From: Cupidesulfovibrio sp000226255
GTDB lineage: Bacteria > Desulfobacterota > Desulfovibrionia > Desulfovibrionales > Desulfovibrionaceae
DNA length: 64,000 bases
Direction: 5' to 3'
Assembly: GCF_003402415.2 (NCBI RefSeq)
Contig: NZ_AP036014.1
Span: forward strand, 744,001 to 808,000
The first letter of the stretch is position 1, and every line of letters starts with the position of its first letter. The position numbers and the translations under genes are program-made. The notes below the pieces were generated by a model. It saw only the letters and a list, made by a program, of their open reading frames with translations. It did not search any database and was not told where the DNA came from. Shown here in pieces: positions 50,792-59,673 of this stretch.

Positions 50792-52283
50792 GTGGGCCTC
50801 CCAAGCCGTGCTCTGCAAGCTCGCAGAGCCGCGCTGCAACAGCAGCTGCGGCGGTGCCTCGGTTGACTGAAACTTCCTGCTGCACCATCTGTTCGCGCTC
50901 GTGCTTGAGCCGTTGTGGTGAGGCAAGCTCGGCGGCGATCGTGGGGGCAAGATGCTCTGGTGAGAATACGCGGGTCACGCCGTTTGTGGCGAATATTCTT
51001 TCCAGGTGTTGCAAGGTTAGCTGCTTGAGAGGAATGTCGTATATGGATGTCTTCCATGTGCCGAACGCAATGTCGATAATCGGTTTGTCGAAAATTGCCG
51101 CTTCGATCATCTGTGTGGAGGCAACTTCGACACAGGCGTCGCAATGGTGGAACATATCAATAAGATCTTGCCCGTCGCGAGCATCAAGAAAGTAGTCCGC
51201 ACCGTACGTCACCCTGACCGGTATTGGCATTGCGGCACGGCCATGCGGTAGGCTCCTCGCGATGTCGTGGTATTGATGAAGTAGTTGCTGTTCATCGTGA
51301 AAGGCGGGATGCGGGCGCAGCAATAGGCCGGTGCGAGGTGGGAATGCCTGTGTCAGGAGTCCTTCGACTAGATGTTTGACAAGACAGAGATTGCCGTCGT
51401 GGTACGCAGGATAGCCGAGCGACACGTATATGAGGTTGGCGGTGTCGGCAGCCAGGCCATGCTTGTGCAGGAACTCTTCGCGCGTGCACGAAGGGGAGGC
51501 GTTGAACATGGAATCCCACCCTGGCGCCCCGTCGACGAAGACGTGTTCAGGCGGCATGTCCAGATAGTGGATGGCCTCCTGGCGGGTAAGATGGCTCCAG
51601 ACCAGCATGTAATCCGGGTGTACCGGGGGGTAGCCCTTGGTGGACGTTTTGTCCCAGCTTTGCACCACGGTGGCGATGGGAATTTGCAGCGCCTTGGCGG
51701 CGCACATGATTTGCCCGTCAAGTGCGAGCCCTGCGCTGGCTGTGACGAGCAGGTCCGGGGAAGTGTCTCTCAGGATGGCGTCGAATCCGCTGGAATGACA
51801 CGTCATCCTGTATCCTAATTGGATGGCGCGTCGAAAGCACCTGCAATTGCCACCCGCATTGGCCATGGCGAGTGTCGCGATGTCCAGCAGTTGTTTGCCC
51901 CAAGGCTTGGCTTTCATGCTGCGTGCGACTTCGCTGCGCATGATTCTGCCGGAAGCGTTTTCGGGCAGGTCGCCACTCGCGTATGTCAGTTCAGCCGCCA
52001 GTGCAAGCATGGCATTGAGAGCCCTGCGACCGCGAACTGGATCGGAACTGAGACTGTTGTCTCCCCGCGATTTGCCGAGCCCCGCAGGCAGCGCCAGTAC
52101 CTTGGCCTTGCTGCCTGCGGCCTGTCGCAACCCGTCAGCCAGGTTTGTGGGGACAAGCAAAGTTACGTCGACATGGTTCGCCATTTCTTCGATAACGCCC
52201 GAGAACACGAGCGTGCGTATGTCAAACGGACGGTAGGCAAACACGAGAACGTGCGGCGTGTGTTTCTGGGCGTTGGGTGGCAT
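50784..52283 (-). CDS. Putative glycosyltransferase/glycerophosphotransferase-like protein
   Basis: A protein of about 499 residues with two Rossmann-like halves. The N-terminal half starts HVLVFAYRPFDIRTLVFSGV, and the C-terminal half has LLLRPHPAFHDEQQL and VEVASTQMIEAAIFDKPII, the pattern seen in CDP-glycerol transferase-like and GT-B enzymes. No family is certain. The start may be the ATG at 52283 or a GTG at 52304 that abuts the previous stop; neither has a strong ribosome site. It overlaps the NeuB-like gene by 8 bases and is likely part of the same assembly line. Confidence 0.65.
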   Translation of the reverse strand: MPPNAQKHTPHVLVFAYRPFDIRTLVFSGVIEEMANHVDVTLLVPTNLADGLRQAAGSKAKVLALPAGLGKSRGDNSLSSDPVRGRRALNAMLALAAELTYASGDLPENASGRIMRSEVARSMKAKPWGKQLLDIATLAMANAGGNCRCFRRAIQLGYRMTCHSSGFDAILRDTSPDLLVTASAGLALDGQIMCAAKALQIPIATVVQSWDKTSTKGYPPVHPDYMLVWSHLTRQEAIHYLDMPPEHVFVDGAPGWDSMFNASPSCTREEFLHKHGLAADTANLIYVSLGYPAYHDGNLCLVKHLVEGLLTQAFPPRTGLLLRPHPAFHDEQQLLHQYHDIARSLPHGRAAMPIPVRVTYGADYFLDARDGQDLIDMFHHCDACVEVASTQMIEAAIFDKPIIDIAFGTWKTSIYDIPLKQLTLQHLERIFATNGVTRVFSPEHLAPTIAAELASPQRLKHEREQMVQQEVSVNRGTAAAAVAARLCELAEHGLGGPRE

Positions 52284-52303
52284 GTGATGGTCCGGCTTCC
52301 GCA

Positions 52304-53053
52304 CTACGTGATGTCGTCAGGGATGTGGATCAGTTGGCGTTCGATCAGAAACTCCGCATAAGCGAAGTCTTCAGGGCCGTCCACGTCATGCGCGTACGGG
52401 CGTTCTATCACGAGGCCTGCCTGGTTGAGCCCGAAGCATCGATTTCCGGAGAGAATGGAGCTTGCGCGGAACGCAACAAGGTTGCCGAAACGATAATTCT
52501 TGGGCTTCAGCTGCTTGTTGTATGCGGCTTGCCGTTCTTTCTCATAACGGAATCGCACGTGCCCGTTTTCAAAGCTGCGCTGGTTCCATGCGTGCAGGTT
52601 GTGCGGAATGTCGGCAATGGTGAGTGCGGTGTCCAGGCTCTTGTCTTCCTTGAGCAGCTTGACAAGGCCGTCGATATGCTCCGGTAGCACGAACGGAGAG
52701 GTGGGTTGCAGCAGCACAATGATGCCGGGTGCCTCACCATCCTGCTGCTGCAGAACATGCAGCGCGTGCACCACGGCCTCTTCGGTCAGTGACTCATCCG
52801 TGGCAAGCTCTGCCGGCCTGTCAATGACGGAGACGCCGTACTTTTTGCAGCAAGCCGCGATATCGGGATGATCCGTCGAACATGCCAGTCCACCAAGCGA
52901 GGATTGCATTGCGTGTTTTGCCGCTGCAATGCAGTAGCTTATCAGCGGTTTTCCGCAGAGTGGATGGATATTCTTGAGCCGAAGTGACTTCGACCCGCCT
53001 CGGGCCGGGATGAGCCCGAGGGTCTTTTCCTCATTTATCGGTATCATCAGCAT
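52304..53053 (-). CDS. CMP-nonulosonate synthetase, copy 2
   Basis: A 249-residue cytidylyltransferase of the NeuA family. The CTP loop reads IPARGGSKSLRLKNIHPL, in which SLRLKN replaces the more common GIPRKN. It continues with ACSTDHPDIAACCKKYG and VLLQPTSPFVLPEHIDGL. The start is ATG at 53053, with another in-frame ATG two codons later. The gene starts within the 3' end of the ABC transporter gene. Two synthetases and two NeuB/NeuC pairs suggest two different activated acids. Confidence 0.83.
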   Translation of the reverse strand: MLMIPINEEKTLGLIPARGGSKSLRLKNIHPLCGKPLISYCIAAAKHAMQSSLGGLACSTDHPDIAACCKKYGVSVIDRPAELATDESLTEEAVVHALHVLQQQDGEAPGIIVLLQPTSPFVLPEHIDGLVKLLKEDKSLDTALTIADIPHNLHAWNQRSFENGHVRFRYEKERQAAYNKQLKPKNYRFGNLVAFRASSILSGNRCFGLNQAGLVIERPYAHDVDGPEDFAYAEFLIERQLIHIPDDIT

Positions 53054-54881
53054 TGCTCGCGTTGTTTCTGAATACGGCGTGACTTGCTTTGAGCTCTTTC
53101 GGATCGATTGTGGCAAGCAGGCTTTCAACCTGTTCGCGCACCATGTCATACGCGCCATTCGCCACGATACGTCCGTTGTCCAGCACTAGAACGCAGTCGC
53201 CGTGTTTCGCGGTATTTATGCGGTGCGTCACGACAAGAATGGTGATGCCTGGCAGCGCCTGTCTGATTGCAAGGATGATGGACTGCTCAAGATTTTCTTC
53301 AAACGAGGTCGTGGCTTCGTCAAGAATGAGAAGTTCCGGGCTGCCGGCAAGTGCGCGAGCGATGGCGATACGCTTGCGTTGTCCTCCCGAAAGCTCCAAC
53401 CCGCGATCGCCAACAATTGTATCAAGCCCTTCCGGTCGCGTGCCCAGCAGTGGCAGCAGGCCGGCAAGTTCCGCCGCGGCCTCTACTTCACGATCTGTCA
53501 CATGTTGCCGCCCAAGGCGGATGTTGTCGCGGAGCGACCCGGTGAAGATGACGGCTTCTTGCGAAACGTAGCCTAGTTTGTTGCGCCAGCTTTTGATGTC
53601 GTAGTCGGATATATCGTGACCGGCCATGGCGATGGAACCCGATGTCGGGCTGTAGAAGCGGCCGATCATATCCAGGATGGTGCTCTTCCCCGCCCCGGAA
53701 GAGCCCAGAAGGTAGGTTGTTTTGCCTGCGGGGATCGATGCAGTCACATCGTGAAGTACCTGCCGGTCGTCCGAATAGCCAAAGGACACCGCGTCGAAAG
53801 TCAGCCCTTCGAATTTGGGCGCGGGCATCTTGTCGTTGTCGTCTGGCTGCTCGGCGGCCAGCCTCGGGTCTTCAAGCAGTTCAAAGACCAAATGCACGGA
53901 AGGAACCTTGTTTGAATAGGCCACCTTGATGGAAACCAGCTGACTTTGGGCCGCCATGAGGCGGACCAGGGCCAGCGCGAAGAAGGCTATTTTGGGCAGG
54001 ACGAGCGCCAGTTGGTCGGGGGCGTATATATGCAGCGCGTAGAGCATGCCGCCGCCGACGGTGATGAAGATGAATTCCCCGACTGGCTGCGGCAGCCCTT
54101 TGATGATCTGGGTAAGAATGAAGACGCGGGTGAGCTGCGCCATTATCGAGCGGATGCCTGTGATTCTGAGCCGTTCAGCGCCGAACAGGCGAATTTCGCG
54201 CTGTGCCGACGCCGTTTCGTACACATAGCCGATAATCGACTGGGAAAGCCTGATGCTTTCCTTGCCGAGTCGGGATGCGGTGCCAAACAGAAGCTTTCTG
54301 ATGGGAATGACAACCAGGCTGATCAGGGTTCCGAACACCGCAACTACACGCCAGTCCACAATCGCCATGCTTCCCACGAGAAAGCACACCATGAAGAAGT
54401 TGATCAGGTAGGTGAGATAAAAGTTGAGGAACCGCGATACCTCTGTGGTCTCGCGAATGATGTTGTTGGCAATAGTTCCGTGTCGTTGAGCGGCAATGAC
54501 CGCATATGGCGCAAAAAGATAGCGCTGTCCCAATAGTTCCAACCAGTGCAGGCGCACTCTTTCCGCCGTTGCGGCGTTGAAGCTGAGGCTAGCTATGGAA
54601 AAGAACGACTTGAAGAAGTAGGTGAATATAAGGATTGCGCATAGTGCGCCGAATATGTCGTTGATTCCAAATGAATGCAGCGTGTTGATGATGACCTTAA
54701 GGGCGCCGCTTTGTCTGTCCGAGGCGGCATTGGCGTCGGACATCACTTCCAGAATGGGAAGAAACAACAGCCCGGACATGCTCTCAAGAAGCGCGCTGGC
54801 AACCATCAATCCAAGTGCCAAGAACAGGCGGCTGCGAGCTGGCCCGAACGCTCGAAGCATCAATTTGAAGGATTCGATCAT
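53031..54881 (-). CDS. MsbA/PglK-type ABC exporter (half transporter)
   Basis: The 616-residue protein has six membrane helices in the N-terminal 330 residues and a C-terminal ATPase: Walker A GSSGAGKST, signature LSGGQRKR, Walker B LLILDEATTSFE and switch His in VTHRINTA. Transporters of this type flip lipid A or lipid-linked oligosaccharides (PglK). Its place amid glycan genes favours a lipid-linked glycan as cargo. The start overlaps the FkbM gene by 4 bases (ATGA). No Wzx or Wzm/Wzt genes are visible in the window, so it could be the flippase of this system. Confidence 0.87.
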   Translation of the reverse strand: MIESFKLMLRAFGPARSRLFLALGLMVASALLESMSGLLFLPILEVMSDANAASDRQSGALKVIINTLHSFGINDIFGALCAILIFTYFFKSFFSIASLSFNAATAERVRLHWLELLGQRYLFAPYAVIAAQRHGTIANNIIRETTEVSRFLNFYLTYLINFFMVCFLVGSMAIVDWRVVAVFGTLISLVVIPIRKLLFGTASRLGKESIRLSQSIIGYVYETASAQREIRLFGAERLRITGIRSIMAQLTRVFILTQIIKGLPQPVGEFIFITVGGGMLYALHIYAPDQLALVLPKIAFFALALVRLMAAQSQLVSIKVAYSNKVPSVHLVFELLEDPRLAAEQPDDNDKMPAPKFEGLTFDAVSFGYSDDRQVLHDVTASIPAGKTTYLLGSSGAGKSTILDMIGRFYSPTSGSIAMAGHDISDYDIKSWRNKLGYVSQEAVIFTGSLRDNIRLGRQHVTDREVEAAAELAGLLPLLGTRPEGLDTIVGDRGLELSGGQRKRIAIARALAGSPELLILDEATTSFEENLEQSIILAIRQALPGITILVVTHRINTAKHGDCVLVLDNGRIVANGAYDMVREQVESLLATIDPKELKASHAVFRNNASNADDTDK

Positions 54882-55795
54882 GGATTCAGCGCTACGCCCA
54901 TGTTTGCAAGCCTGTCGGCGTGACAATCAGTCTTGAAGCAGTAGAAATTGAAGGAAAGACCCTTTTGCGTGCCCCACCCTGGGGGCAGCGCGTCAGGGGA
55001 TTCGATTTTTTCCAACCCGGAGTCGCTCCGATGAGCCTGCCAAATCGAGAAACCGCGCTCGGTAAACCAATTGAACGCGTGCTCGAAACTGCAATTAAAA
55101 CGTTCCCAGTAGCGTGAGCATTCAACGCAGAGGAATGGTGGCTTTTCACCCGTGAGCAGGTTTTCCATCCCGTAAACGACGTCCATTTCCGGTCCATCAA
55201 CATCGATCTTGACGAAATCCACGGCAGGCAAGGAGTGCTCTCTGACGATATCGTCCACCCTGACGACCGGGATGAGTATTTCATGATCCTGGCCAGCAAC
55301 CCGCTGGATCAATCCGGCCCGCGCTTCGTGGGAAAAACCCAGCATTCCCTCTTGTGCTCCGGCGGCCAGGTTGAGCGGGGTGGTCCAGGTGCAGTTGTTC
55401 AGCTGCAACGCCTTGCAAAGGAACGGGAAATTGAGGGGGGACGGTTCAAGGGCCACGACCATGCCTGACGGTCCAACCGCGAGCGCTTCCTGAACGGCAG
55501 TCAGTCCCACCTGTGCGCCGACATCGATGACAACGTCACCGGGCTTGAGGCAGCGGGCGATGAGCTGGTCCAGCGCCTGCTCATGATGTCCCTGTCCGCA
55601 GCGCTGGGCCCAGATCCGGCTGGAAAGTACAGGGCGCAGTTCTTGGCCGTTATCCCATTCGACGGCCGGGGAAGGCAGGATTGGGATAAGTCTCTGCCCC
55701 AGCGGAGAGGGGCGCCACTGATGATGCTTGTCCAGATAGCAGAGTCCGGTAACCAGGCGGTAGTACTTTCGCAGGAGGCGGGTCAGAAGTCTCAT
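54878..55795 (-). CDS. FkbM-family methyltransferase
   Basis: A 305-residue S-adenosylmethionine-dependent methyltransferase. The SAM-binding motif is VVIDVGAQVGLTAVQEA (about residues 88-104), with the acidic residue in VVALEPSPLNF and the family's VDFVKIDVDGPEMDVVYGM segment. FkbM enzymes usually O-methylate sugars or other hydroxyls. AAGGAGC precedes the ATG. It overlaps the genes on both sides by 4 bases, so it is tightly co-translated with another methyltransferase and the ABC exporter. Confidence 0.85.
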   Translation of the reverse strand: MRLLTRLLRKYYRLVTGLCYLDKHHQWRPSPLGQRLIPILPSPAVEWDNGQELRPVLSSRIWAQRCGQGHHEQALDQLIARCLKPGDVVIDVGAQVGLTAVQEALAVGPSGMVVALEPSPLNFPFLCKALQLNNCTWTTPLNLAAGAQEGMLGFSHEARAGLIQRVAGQDHEILIPVVRVDDIVREHSLPAVDFVKIDVDGPEMDVVYGMENLLTGEKPPFLCVECSRYWERFNCSFEHAFNWFTERGFSIWQAHRSDSGLEKIESPDALPPGWGTQKGLSFNFYCFKTDCHADRLANMGVALNP

Positions 55796-56475
55796 GCCGG
55801 CTCCTTGGCCACTACGGCGGCAAAGCGCTGGTAGCCATCAAGGGTCAACGACTTGAGACCCGCACAGAACCAGTGGTGTTCCTTGGCCATGCGAATCAGC
55901 GGCTGGGAGAGATGCGGCTTGTGCACGTCGTCCACAATGATCATGCCGCCCGGGCGAAGGCCGCGCATGAGGCGGGGAAGGTGCTCCACGCGGCGCGCTA
56001 TTGGCCGAACATCCAACACGACAAGATCGAAGTCGGTATCCCCTGAAGCCTCGAACGTATCCCAGGTCATCAGGTTGCTGGTGTCGAGTTGCGCAGCCTC
56101 CAGGTATTCCCGGGTGCGAGCCAGCCAATCCGCGCTGTCATCGACCGAGGTGACGTCCACAGGCGTGGCCTGCGACTTGGCGTAGCTGCGGAGGACATAG
56201 GAGGTGTAGCCGGATCCGAGGTCCACGAGGCGCCGGGGTTGCAGGACACGGCACAGCGCGGCCAGTAGCGCCGCAAGCTCGAGCGATGCGGCGGATGAGC
56301 CTACGGAAACCGTGGATGTGTATTCGGCGTGGGAGTCCTGCAAGTCTCGCTTCGCATCAGCCAGCAGAACGGGGAAGTCGATGCCGTTTGGCAGCAGGTT
56401 GATGATGTCATGCGCAGGGTCGAAATCAAGAACCTGAGGCTTTCCGAGTGCTTTCTTAAGCAAATTCAGTATCAT
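55792..56475 (-). CDS. Class I SAM-dependent methyltransferase
   Basis: A 227-residue protein with the SAM motif RRLVDLGSGYTSYVLRSYA, an acidic residue in VTSVDDSADWLA, and LVVLDVRPIA followed by LRPGGMIIVDDVHKP. It resembles CmcI/Mtf24-type O-methyltransferases. The target in this context is most likely a sugar. The third ATG of the cluster (56475) was chosen because GGAG lies 6 bases before it. It ends in a 4-base overlap with the FkbM gene. Confidence 0.78.
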   Translation of the reverse strand: MILNLLKKALGKPQVLDFDPAHDIINLLPNGIDFPVLLADAKRDLQDSHAEYTSTVSVGSSAASLELAALLAALCRVLQPRRLVDLGSGYTSYVLRSYAKSQATPVDVTSVDDSADWLARTREYLEAAQLDTSNLMTWDTFEASGDTDFDLVVLDVRPIARRVEHLPRLMRGLRPGGMIIVDDVHKPHLSQPLIRMAKEHHWFCAGLKSLTLDGYQRFAAVVAKEPA

Positions 56476-56567
56476 TTTCATCTCCATCCGGGGCGTGCGT
56501 TGCCCGGGGGCATACGCGGGCGATTGTGCATTTGTCGCGTTTGATGCGCCGTTGTCGGGTCCCAGGG

Positions 56568-57596
56568 TCAAGAGCATTTGACGTTGTACAGTGCTTCGAA
56601 CGTCAGGGCATGAAGCCGCCGCACCACGCGTGGCATTCCGGGGATGCGCATGAACCAGGGGTTGCAGCGCGGGACAAGGCGCGGCTTTGTGGCATGCTCT
56701 CCGAGAAGCTGCGCCACTTCCTCACGGTATCGGGGGTGTATCGTGTTTCCCAGGTGAATAACGCGCGGTTCGACAATGCCGAGCCGCATGATTTCAGTGG
56801 AGTTGAGATACTCGTCGAAGCCCCGATCCGACCCTTCAGTGTGCCAGGTTCTGTCGGCAGGAAAGAATCCCTGTAGAACGCTGCGCCGCGCAAGGAACTG
56901 CGCGTGCCACGATTGAATGTACGCAGAGACGTTGTTGCGTGTCACTCGAACCTGGGGATTCGCCAGCGCTTGAGCAAGGTAAGTGTCGGGCTGACTACCA
57001 AGACTCTCTCCGAATTCCCTGAACCAGTCGGGATTCGTGAACTGGCCTTGCTCTACGTGGATGTCTCTTGTCCTGTGGGCGATATCGATGCTCGTGGAGA
57101 GGGTGGCGGCCTGCAGGGCCGCTCCTTTCATGGGCAGTGGGGCGGCATTGACAATGCCTGCTTCCGGGTAGGCGTCGAGGACGGCCAGGCAGTCTTCCAG
57201 CCAGCCAGCGCGATGGAATATGTCGCAGTCGAAGAAGTAGACCAGGTCCGCTTGGGCAGCGCCAAATATCTGGCTCCATGCGCCGATTTTCTTCATGTTG
57301 CAAGAGGACAGCCATAACCACTGGATAATGTCTTCTCTGTGCAATTTCCGCAGGAAGTCTTGTACTTCACTACAACTGCCGTTGTCGTAAACCAACAAGT
57401 CGAAAGGGCGATCAACAGTGGCGCAGAGCGAGTACAGAGATGCCTTGAGAACATCGAGAGCCTCTGCATAGTAGTCATCAAGGCGGGGTATGTATACGAC
57501 GGTGCATGCCAGAATATTTTCTGGCTTCTTGATGTCAAGGCGCACGATGTCAGGATTGTGCCGTGCAAACTTTGTTGGGTTCTCGCCTATACGCAT
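56568..57596 (-). CDS. Glycosyltransferase family 2-like protein
   Basis: A 342-residue GT-A-type protein. It has the nucleotide-binding strand CTVVYIPRLDDYYAEALDVL, LLVYDNGSCSEV and the DxD-type metal motif in LVYFFDCDIFHRAGWL (about residues 118-133). No membrane segment is seen, so it works at the inner face of the membrane. Sugar and acceptor are unknown. The ATG has no strong ribosome site. A 76-base spacer separates it from the next upstream gene. Confidence 0.78.
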   Translation of the reverse strand: MRIGENPTKFARHNPDIVRLDIKKPENILACTVVYIPRLDDYYAEALDVLKASLYSLCATVDRPFDLLVYDNGSCSEVQDFLRKLHREDIIQWLWLSSCNMKKIGAWSQIFGAAQADLVYFFDCDIFHRAGWLEDCLAVLDAYPEAGIVNAAPLPMKGAALQAATLSTSIDIAHRTRDIHVEQGQFTNPDWFREFGESLGSQPDTYLAQALANPQVRVTRNNVSAYIQSWHAQFLARRSVLQGFFPADRTWHTEGSDRGFDEYLNSTEIMRLGIVEPRVIHLGNTIHPRYREEVAQLLGEHATKPRLVPRCNPWFMRIPGMPRVVRRLHALTFEALYNVKCS

Positions 57597-57672
57597 GGAT
57601 TTTCTGATTCCGCGGTTTTTTAAGGCTGATGATGCGATTAAAAATGCAATATGCCGTTTTGTTTCGTAGATG

Positions 57673-58428
57673 CTAGCTCAATTTCTTGAAAATAGTGAAT
57701 TTTTGCGCTTCGCGCTTTTCAGCGGAATACCTCGCGGTGAGGTTGTTGTGCAGAAAAGCGCAGTTCGTATTCCTGCCATCGACAGCGAGCACGAACCCTG
57801 GTCTTAATTTTTGTTCTTGGAACAGCATGTCTGCGACTATTGCTCTGTTTGTCTCGCCTGTTCGGCAGTCAGAATACCCTCTGACATGGCGCGGATCTGG
57901 GCCGTCAAGGTATACCATGTCGGGCGCGATATCGAGTAGAGCCGGGTACACTATGCACATCATGGGGATGGTCGCGGGGCGTTTTTGATCGCGAAACCAG
58001 ACACCGCGTTTGAATTCTTTTTGCCCGAAAGCCACTGCGGCAAATAGACGCAGCTCTGGAGTGTGCACTTGCATATCGATAAATGGTTTCAGGGCAGAGG
58101 GAACGCCAGCCATGGTATGATTTGCCCACTTGCTGTCCGACTCAATGGAAAGGATCTTCCCCTCCCAGCCTTGCCGGGCGTTTTCCATGAGGGCGTGAGC
58201 CATCGTTATTGTTGAAACGCCACTTCCATATTCCAGGATGAGCTTCGGGCGGGTTTCCTTGACCAATGCGTACAACGTGTGCAGGTCGTCATATTTCGGA
58301 GGCAGCGCCGAGCTGTCTCTGTTGGCAAAATTTTTTGTTATTCCGACGCGCTCAAGCACTTCCTTGCTTTTTCTGCAGTAGATTCCGTGCCTGAATGATT
58401 CGATTTTTCTAATGATTGTGCGCAGCAC
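57673..58428 (-). CDS. Putative class I SAM-dependent methyltransferase
   Basis: A 251-residue protein with a SAM-type motif, PKLILEYGSGVSTITMAHAL (about residues 60-80). An acidic residue lies in ILSIESDSKWANH, and a conserved APDMVYLDGPDPRHVRGYSD region follows, reminiscent of methyltransferase family 24. Catalytic detail is unclear. The GTG start is preceded by GGAGG. The gene is AT-richer than the 5' part of the window and directly follows the acylation pair. Confidence 0.7.
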   Translation of the reverse strand: MLRTIIRKIESFRHGIYCRKSKEVLERVGITKNFANRDSSALPPKYDDLHTLYALVKETRPKLILEYGSGVSTITMAHALMENARQGWEGKILSIESDSKWANHTMAGVPSALKPFIDMQVHTPELRLFAAVAFGQKEFKRGVWFRDQKRPATIPMMCIVYPALLDIAPDMVYLDGPDPRHVRGYSDCRTGETNRAIVADMLFQEQKLRPGFVLAVDGRNTNCAFLHNNLTARYSAEKREAQKFTIFKKLS

Positions 58429-58452
58429 TGTAGCCTCCGCATTGGGGCGCGT

Positions 58453-59673
58453 TTATTGGTAGGCGGATGCATGGGGGGATGCTGGCTTCGAACATCCCAG
58501 GCCCAGGAAATCGGGTTCCGGTTCGTCGGAAAGTCGCCATGGCCTTGCCGCTGCCAGTCCGTGCTCGGTAGCGATAATGCGCTCCAGGGCGTTTACGTCG
58601 AAAAGGGTTGCGACCCAGTCGGGGCTCTGTTTTGCTATTGAAAGCAGCATGCGCGCATACAGGACGTCACCACCGTGAAACCCATCCAGAAACTCGCAGT
58701 CTGTTCCCCCGGCGACACTTGCGGATGTGAAGTCGAAAGCAGGTACGCCAAGCGTCTGTATTTTGTCGTGTAACGCCGGGAGGATGCCGTAGTCTCCGCG
58801 CATGTTCATGGCCTCAAGAACGGGTGAGGCCAAGGGCGGAAGGAGTATCGCTACGTGAATTCCCTTGGCTGTGAAGGTGTTGATAAGGTTTTGCAGGCGC
58901 TCCCATCTGTTCTCGTCGATGGTGTCTGCAGGTTCAAAGCGCCGGTTGCCATCCGTGACACGGCTCAATGTGTCAGAGAATTTGAAGTCCGGAAAGCTCT
59001 TCATTTTGACGATGCCAGACATGCCATGCCGCGATCCGTCGGTGGCAAAGCCGGTATTGTCGCAGATGGCGGCAATCCCGAGCATGTCCGTGGATTTGCG
59101 CGTTGAAAATGCATATTCCAGGGCGATATCGGGGGGAATGCGTTTTGCCGCGATCAACTCGACGATTTTAAAAAGCTGCTTCCATGACAGGGTGTTGCTT
59201 CCGTTTGGCGGGGCAGTGCTGGCGTCTTCCGGGCGAAGCGGGTTGTAATTCCAGAAATCGATACCGATGATGATGGCCTTGGGTGTATGGATGGCGAGCA
59301 TGTCATTGGCAAAGGCTTCCATTTGCTGTGCAGTGTCGGCAGTCCCTGCGGCATTGAGCATGGACGCGCGAAAGCCGCCTTGTCTGATCTGCATCATGCG
59401 AGATGTGCCAAGGATGACGACATCAGGAAGTAATGCCTTGTATATGCTGAGTTTGTAAGCGTAGGTGTTGCCGTGGATCGCGGTTCCATACAGTCCGCCG
59501 TGCGTGCGCTGCTGGGTGACGATCTCATCCGTTGAGGCCAGTTCCCAAGTGTTTCTTGCGAACAGTAAAAGCGGTAGGGCCAAAAGCGCAGAGGCTAGCA
59601 GCGTGCCTAGCGTTGCGATCAAGTAGCTCTTCGCGGCGTGGAAGGTATGGCAGTTAGAATTGGAAATAGACAA
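58453..59673 (-). CDS. AlgJ/AlgX/DltD-like SGNH-type protein, partner of the MBOAT enzyme
   Basis: A 406-residue protein with one N-terminal membrane helix (about residues 16-40) and a large extracytoplasmic domain. VVILGTSRMMQIRQGGF matches the nucleophile region of SGNH-like acyltransferases (GTSR), and DFWNYNP and LDGFHGGDVLYARML fit a later catalytic Asp-His block. Such proteins accept acyl groups delivered by a membrane O-acyltransferase. The start is TTG at 59673 with GGAG 7 bases upstream, and it overlaps the MBOAT gene by 20 bases, supporting the pairing. Confidence 0.75.
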   Translation of the reverse strand: MSISNSNCHTFHAAKSYLIATLGTLLASALLALPLLLFARNTWELASTDEIVTQQRTHGGLYGTAIHGNTYAYKLSIYKALLPDVVILGTSRMMQIRQGGFRASMLNAAGTADTAQQMEAFANDMLAIHTPKAIIIGIDFWNYNPLRPEDASTAPPNGSNTLSWKQLFKIVELIAAKRIPPDIALEYAFSTRKSTDMLGIAAICDNTGFATDGSRHGMSGIVKMKSFPDFKFSDTLSRVTDGNRRFEPADTIDENRWERLQNLINTFTAKGIHVAILLPPLASPVLEAMNMRGDYGILPALHDKIQTLGVPAFDFTSASVAGGTDCEFLDGFHGGDVLYARMLLSIAKQSPDWVATLFDVNALERIIATEHGLAAARPWRLSDEPEPDFLGLGCSKPASPHASAYQ

